NCBI GenBank assembly: GCA_003712125.1
Contig: RHLF01000002.1
Coordinates: 124,001 to 188,000, forward strand
DNA length: 64,000 nt
Origin: Allomuricauda sp.
GTDB taxonomy: Bacteria > Bacteroidota > Bacteroidia > Flavobacteriales > Flavobacteriaceae
Direction of reading: 5' to 3'
In this document: one piece after another, positions 60,894 to 64,000 of the stretch
Position numbering within the stretch: the stretch's first letter is position 1
How the letters are laid out: each line of letters starts with the position of its first letter
Translations under genes and position numbers: made by a program
The notes under the pieces: model-generated
The model's database searches: none
Seen by the model: the letters and a program-made list of their open reading frames with translations, nothing else
Told to the model about the DNA's origin: nothing

Positions 60894-61913
60894 ATGAGAA
60901 AAATAATTGCATGTATAGCGTTATTGAGTGTTTCGTTCGTTGGGGCACAGAACAATATTGGTGACCTTTTAGCGTCGGGTTTGAACGATGCGGAACGATT
61001 TACAGGGGCGTACCTAAGTCCGGTAACCGAAGGCGCCGTTTACAATATCTCAAACGGTTGGTATAACACCGGTGATGCCAAACCTTTGGGAGGATTTGAA
61101 ATCTCTATTGTCGGTAATATTTCCCCTTTTAAAAATAAGAGTGATAAGAAGGCATTTTTATTTAGGGAAAGTGATTATGAAAATTTACAAATTGTAGGTG
61201 GCAGTGACCAGCGTACGGATGAAGTTTTGGTTTCATCAGGACTTGGTGATATTCAGGGTGTTCGGGTTTTTATTGAAGATGAGAATGGTCTGTTTCGCGA
61301 AGAGTTTGATTTACCGGCCGGTCTCGCCTCTGAAGATTTTAACTTTATTCCATCGGGGTACCTGCAGGCAAGCGTTGGTCTTATCAAAGGTTTAGAGGTT
61401 AAAGCAAGATTTTTACCCAAGTTGAAATTTGAAGATAGTGCCGAAATTGGGCTGTTTGGGGCCGGTATCCAATATGAATTTACGAAACTCTTACCTGCCG
61501 ATAAGGTACTTCCTGTTGCGATTTCAGCTGTCATTGGATATACCAGTCTGACCGGAGAATATGATTTTACAGATACCGATATCATTGATGGAGAAAACCA
61601 ACGAATTGACGCGTCAATAAATACATGGGCTTTCAATGCGGTGGTCTCTACCAAAATACCGGTCATCAACTTTTATGGCGGCATAGGCTATATTACCGGT
61701 AAATCGGATACGGATATCTTGGGTACTTATCGCGTTCAGTCTGGACCTTTCCAAACCACATACACCGATCCGTTTTCCATTTCCAATAGTGTAAATGGAG
61801 TAACGGCAAATTTGGGTTTCAAGCTCAAATTGGGCTTTTTCAGGCTTAACGGCGAATACAACATTGCAGAGTTTAGTACGGCCACCCTAGGAATCAACTT
61901 CGGATTCAGGTAA
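60894..61913 (+). CDS. secreted barrel-like protein, DUF6588 family
   Basis: A 339-residue protein with a signal peptide (MRKIIACIALLSVSFVGAQ). Segments include PLGGFEISIVGNISPFKNK, GLEVKARFLPKLKF and INFGFR at the very end, all with beta-strand spacing and an aromatic C-terminus typical of outer-membrane barrels. This resembles the DUF6588 family of Bacteroidota, from memory. Function unknown. The gene stands alone between two terminators. Confidence 0.78.
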   Translation: MRKIIACIALLSVSFVGAQNNIGDLLASGLNDAERFTGAYLSPVTEGAVYNISNGWYNTGDAKPLGGFEISIVGNISPFKNKSDKKAFLFRESDYENLQIVGGSDQRTDEVLVSSGLGDIQGVRVFIEDENGLFREEFDLPAGLASEDFNFIPSGYLQASVGLIKGLEVKARFLPKLKFEDSAEIGLFGAGIQYEFTKLLPADKVLPVAISAVIGYTSLTGEYDFTDTDIIDGENQRIDASINTWAFNAVVSTKIPVINFYGGIGYITGKSDTDILGTYRVQSGPFQTTYTDPFSISNSVNGVTANLGFKLKLGFFRLNGEYNIAEFSTATLGINFGFR

Positions 61914-61932
61914 CCCGTTTAGATAACATAAA

Positions 61933-61965
61933 AAAAAGCCCTGTTCGTAAGTTCAGGGCTTTTTC
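61933..61965 (+). terminator. Rho-independent terminator after the DUF6588-like gene
   Basis: AAAAAGCCCTG pairs with CAGGGCTTTTT around a ten-base loop, 20 bases after the stop codon. Confidence 0.85.
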
Positions 61966-61990
61966 ATTCTGATATAGTGGCTAACTTTTG

Positions 61991-62359
61991 TTATTCACGA
62001 GTAGCAAAGTGACTGCCATTTTCGTAGGCCAGGGTTTCCGGATTATCTGATTTAACTAGCATTACCCGTTGGGTTTCAATATCGGTACCCCTATATTCAA
62101 TGGTATAGACCCCATTTTCAACGGTCCAGCCAAAATCAGTGTAAAATGTGATGTTATTGCCTTCGTATTGTTGGTAACGGCCCAGGTAGGCATCGTTAAA
62201 TATCCATTCTTCCCTGTCGGAGGTTTGTTCTTGATTGCTGCCTTCCGACTCAATCTTTGCCCATATACCCAAAACAGGATCATTATTTTCAGGTATTTCA
62301 GAACAGTTGCTCACTGAAATGAGCACAACAATAGTCAACAATGAAAAGAGCTTTTTCAT
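61991..62359 (-). CDS. lipocalin-like lipoprotein
   Basis: A 122-residue lipoprotein (lipobox SVSNC, Cys19). The mature part has the pattern of a small lipocalin-like domain: GIWAKIESEG, then EEWIFNDAYLGRYQQYEGNN, ending VMLVKSDNPETLAY. Role unknown. The gene converges on the DUF6588-like gene; the 243 bases upstream of its start, up to mdh, hold only the mdh -7 box. Confidence 0.75.
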   Translation of the reverse strand: MKKLFSLLTIVVLISVSNCSEIPENNDPVLGIWAKIESEGSNQEQTSDREEWIFNDAYLGRYQQYEGNNITFYTDFGWTVENGVYTIEYRGTDIETQRVMLVKSDNPETLAYENGSHFATRE

Positions 62360-62569
62360 AGCAGTAGGTTTTGCTTTAATTTGGGACTAGAACAACGGTA
62401 TTATGCGCTTTGCTAGTATATTTTATCGATATACAGCATCTTAATTTTTAGATTCTTCGATAAAATGCACATTATTTTAACATTCAGCTCCCATTTTCCT
62501 TTTTTAGGTCAGGCAGTGAATTAAACCTATGATTCTGAATTACAGGCTTAATTTTGGGGTAAAAAGTCC

Positions 62570-62577
62570 TATTTTTG
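62570..62577 (+). promoter_or_regulatory. -7 promoter box of mdh
   Basis: TATTTTTG matches TAnnTTTG; the ATG at 62603 follows 25 bases later. Confidence 0.45.
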
Positions 62578-62602
62578 CACTCAAATTTATAAACCGAAAA
62601 CA

Positions 62603-63529
62603 ATGAAAGTAACCGTAGTTGGAGCTGGGGCTGTAGGTGCCAGTTGTGCTGAATATATCGCAATCAAAAATTTTGCAGCAGAAGTAGTTCTTTTAGACAT
62701 TAAAGAGGGCTATGCTGAAGGTAAGGCCATGGATTTGATGCAAACTGCATCATTAAATGGTTTTGATACCAAAATCACAGGCAGCACAAGCGATTATTCA
62801 AAAACTGCGAATAGTGATGTTGTTGTGATTACCTCAGGTATTCCGCGTAAACCCGGAATGACTCGTGAAGAATTAATAGGTATCAATGCAGGTATTGTAA
62901 AATCGGTTTCTTCAAGCCTTATCGAGTATTCACCCAACGCCATAATGATTGTTGTTAGCAACCCGATGGACACCATGACCTATTTGGTGCACAAAACCAC
63001 AAACTTGCCCAAAAACCGCATTATCGGAATGGGCGGGGCCTTAGATAGTGCACGATTTAAGTACCGTTTGGCAGAGGCCTTAGAAGCACCAATTTCTGAT
63101 GTTGATGGAATGGTAATCGGCGGTCATAGTGACAAGGGTATGGTGCCTCTTATTGGACACGCAACACGAAATAGTGTGAAGGTTTCTGAATTTTTGTCAG
63201 AAGCGCAAATGGACTATGTTGTGCAAGAGACCAAGGTTGGTGGTGCAACCCTGACCAAATTGTTGGGCACCAGTGCATGGTATGCACCAGGTGCAGCTGT
63301 TTCCGGTTTGGTACAGGCCATTGCTAACGATCAAAAGAAAATGTTTCCATGCTCCACTTACCTTGAGGGTGAGTATGGCTTGAATGATATTTGTATTGGC
63401 GTACCCGTAATCTTGGGTCGAAATGGTATCGAAAAAATAGTGGATATCGACCTGACTGAGGCCGAAAAAGCCAAAATGCAAGAGAGCGCTGCAGGTGTGA
63501 GCAAAACGAACCAGCTACTTGAACTATAA
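62603..63529 (+). CDS. mdh: malate dehydrogenase
   Basis: A 308-residue LDH/MDH-type enzyme of the TCA cycle that oxidises malate with NAD. The Rossmann motif is VVGAGAVGASCAE (about 5-17), the substrate arginines lie in SGIPRKPGMTREEL (about 78-91) and LDSARFKYRLAEAL (about 145-158), and the proton relay includes the Asp there and the His in VIGGHSDKGMVPL (about 172-184). SNPMDTMTYL is also typical of MDH rather than LDH. It has its own promoter box. Confidence 0.97.
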   Translation: MKVTVVGAGAVGASCAEYIAIKNFAAEVVLLDIKEGYAEGKAMDLMQTASLNGFDTKITGSTSDYSKTANSDVVVITSGIPRKPGMTREELIGINAGIVKSVSSSLIEYSPNAIMIVVSNPMDTMTYLVHKTTNLPKNRIIGMGGALDSARFKYRLAEALEAPISDVDGMVIGGHSDKGMVPLIGHATRNSVKVSEFLSEAQMDYVVQETKVGGATLTKLLGTSAWYAPGAAVSGLVQAIANDQKKMFPCSTYLEGEYGLNDICIGVPVILGRNGIEKIVDIDLTEAEKAKMQESAAGVSKTNQLLEL

Positions 63530-63570
63530 TTCATTCCGATTTCGTTACACACCACAATACAAGATTTATA

Positions 63571-63601
63571 TTGGCAAATCTTGATTGGAATGCTATATTT
63601 G
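63571..63601 (+). promoter_or_regulatory. Bacteroidota-type promoter of secDF
   Basis: TTG at 63571-63573, 20 bases, then TATATTTG at 63594-63601; ATG at 63640. Both elements and spacing fit the group consensus well. Confidence 0.6.
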
Positions 63602-63639
63602 CACGCTGTTTACAAAAACTTCTAAAAAATTAAGAATCA

Positions 63640-64000
63640 ATGCAAAACAAGGGATTAGTTAAGCTTTTTGCACTGCTTTTCGGGTTGGTAAGTATTTACC
63701 AACTTTCGTACACCTTTATTACTGGCAAGGTTGAGACGGATGCCGAAAACTATGCAATCAGTCAAATTTCAGAGGCGGAAGAGGATTATGTGTCGAAGCG
63801 GGAAGCATTGGAAGCATCCTACCTGGATTCGATTGGGAGCAATCCTATTTTGGGTTACACCAGTTACGATGATGCCAAAACAAAGGAGTTGAACAAGGGC
63901 TTGGATTTAAAGGGCGGTATCAATGTTACCCTACAGATTTCGGTTAAGGACATCCTCAGAGGTCTCGCGAACAATACCAAGAACCCGATTTTCAATAAAG
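63640..64000 (+). CDS. secDF: protein translocase subunit SecDF (partial)
   Basis: The first 120 codons of a gene cut by the window edge. After an N-terminal membrane helix (about 7-28) comes a periplasmic domain start with DAENYAISQISEAEEDYVSK, and LNKGLDLKGGINVTLQISVKDIL, the SecD signature around LDLKGG. In Bacteroidota, SecD and SecF are usually fused, so this is probably SecDF, which uses the proton gradient to help Sec export. The fusion itself is not visible here. Confidence 0.9.
   Translation, partial: MQNKGLVKLFALLFGLVSIYQLSYTFITGKVETDAENYAISQISEAEEDYVSKREALEASYLDSIGSNPILGYTSYDDAKTKELNKGLDLKGGINVTLQISVKDILRGLANNTKNPIFNK

Noticed and set aside
1-64000. Mobile elements, CRISPR arrays, prophage, defence islands, secondary-metabolite clusters
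   Set aside because: No transposase, integrase, repeat-spacer array, phage structural gene, restriction enzyme or synthase was seen; the HerA-like ATPase has no NurA or other defence partner.

Overview
The window is chromosomal DNA of a Bacteroidota bacterium, most probably a marine member of the Flavobacteriaceae. Evidence for this: TAnnTTTG-type -7 promoter boxes in front of many genes, few Shine-Dalgarno sites, an ECF sigma / FecR / TonB-receptor locus, many lipoproteins with acidic residues after the lipobox cysteine, OmpA-tailed envelope proteins, a fused SecDF, and a tmRNA whose tag reads GESNYALAA. No phage, insertion sequence, CRISPR array, rRNA or intact tRNA was seen. Both ends cut a gene: a TonB-dependent receptor at the left and secDF at the right.

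Layout. 1-4.2 kb: TonB receptor, FecR anti-sigma factor and ECF sigma factor on the minus strand, with a large acidic repeat lipoprotein diverging from them. 4.4-6.6 kb: ffh and folD, overlapping by one base. 6.7-11.8 kb: a beta-propeller histidine kinase, a NarL/LuxR response regulator and an OmpA-tailed protein, all preceded by the same palindrome. 11.9-18.6 kb: lipoproteins, an esterase, a DUF2306 membrane protein, a YceI protein translationally coupled to an AraC regulator, a VOC protein and an alpha/beta hydrolase. 18.7-30.2 kb: HxlR regulator, HerA-like ATPase, RidA, QueE, an acyltransferase, a zinc protease lipoprotein, a methyltransferase, a YkgJ protein, a sterol-desaturase-like enzyme, DUF1343, and a LolC/E-type permease. 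30.3-36.4 kb: cysteine synthase, aldose epimerase, two tiny membrane proteins, a LytS/LytTR-type two-component pair, a DnaQ/GIY-YIG fusion, a 43-residue membrane protein and a DUF2188 protein. 36.6-37.1 kb: ssrA (tmRNA). 37.2-43.4 kb: a lysine/saccharopine dehydrogenase-like enzyme, kdsA, typA, a polyphosphate-glucokinase-like ROK protein and an FtsE-like ATPase. 43.6-52.7 kb: a 1007-residue TPR protein, an outer-membrane barrel, a cupin/JmjC protein, and two paralogous OmpA-tailed proteins around a stand-alone receiver. 52.8-64 kb: a DUF885 peptidase with an amidohydrolase, DUF2911, asnB, gyrB, a DUF6588-like protein, a lipocalin-like lipoprotein, mdh and secDF.

Most genes are core or envelope functions. 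The best new signals are regulatory. A two-part motif (GTAGGGTTTT, 9 bases, GATTGTT) lies upstream of both fecR and the divergent acidic lipoprotein, which suggests they share the local ECF sigma factor. Three near-identical 7-2-7 palindromes stand before the kinase, regulator and OmpA genes, as expected of a NarL-family regulon. Three membrane microproteins (31, 43 and 60 residues) and a possible recombination scar next to ssrA also merit a look.
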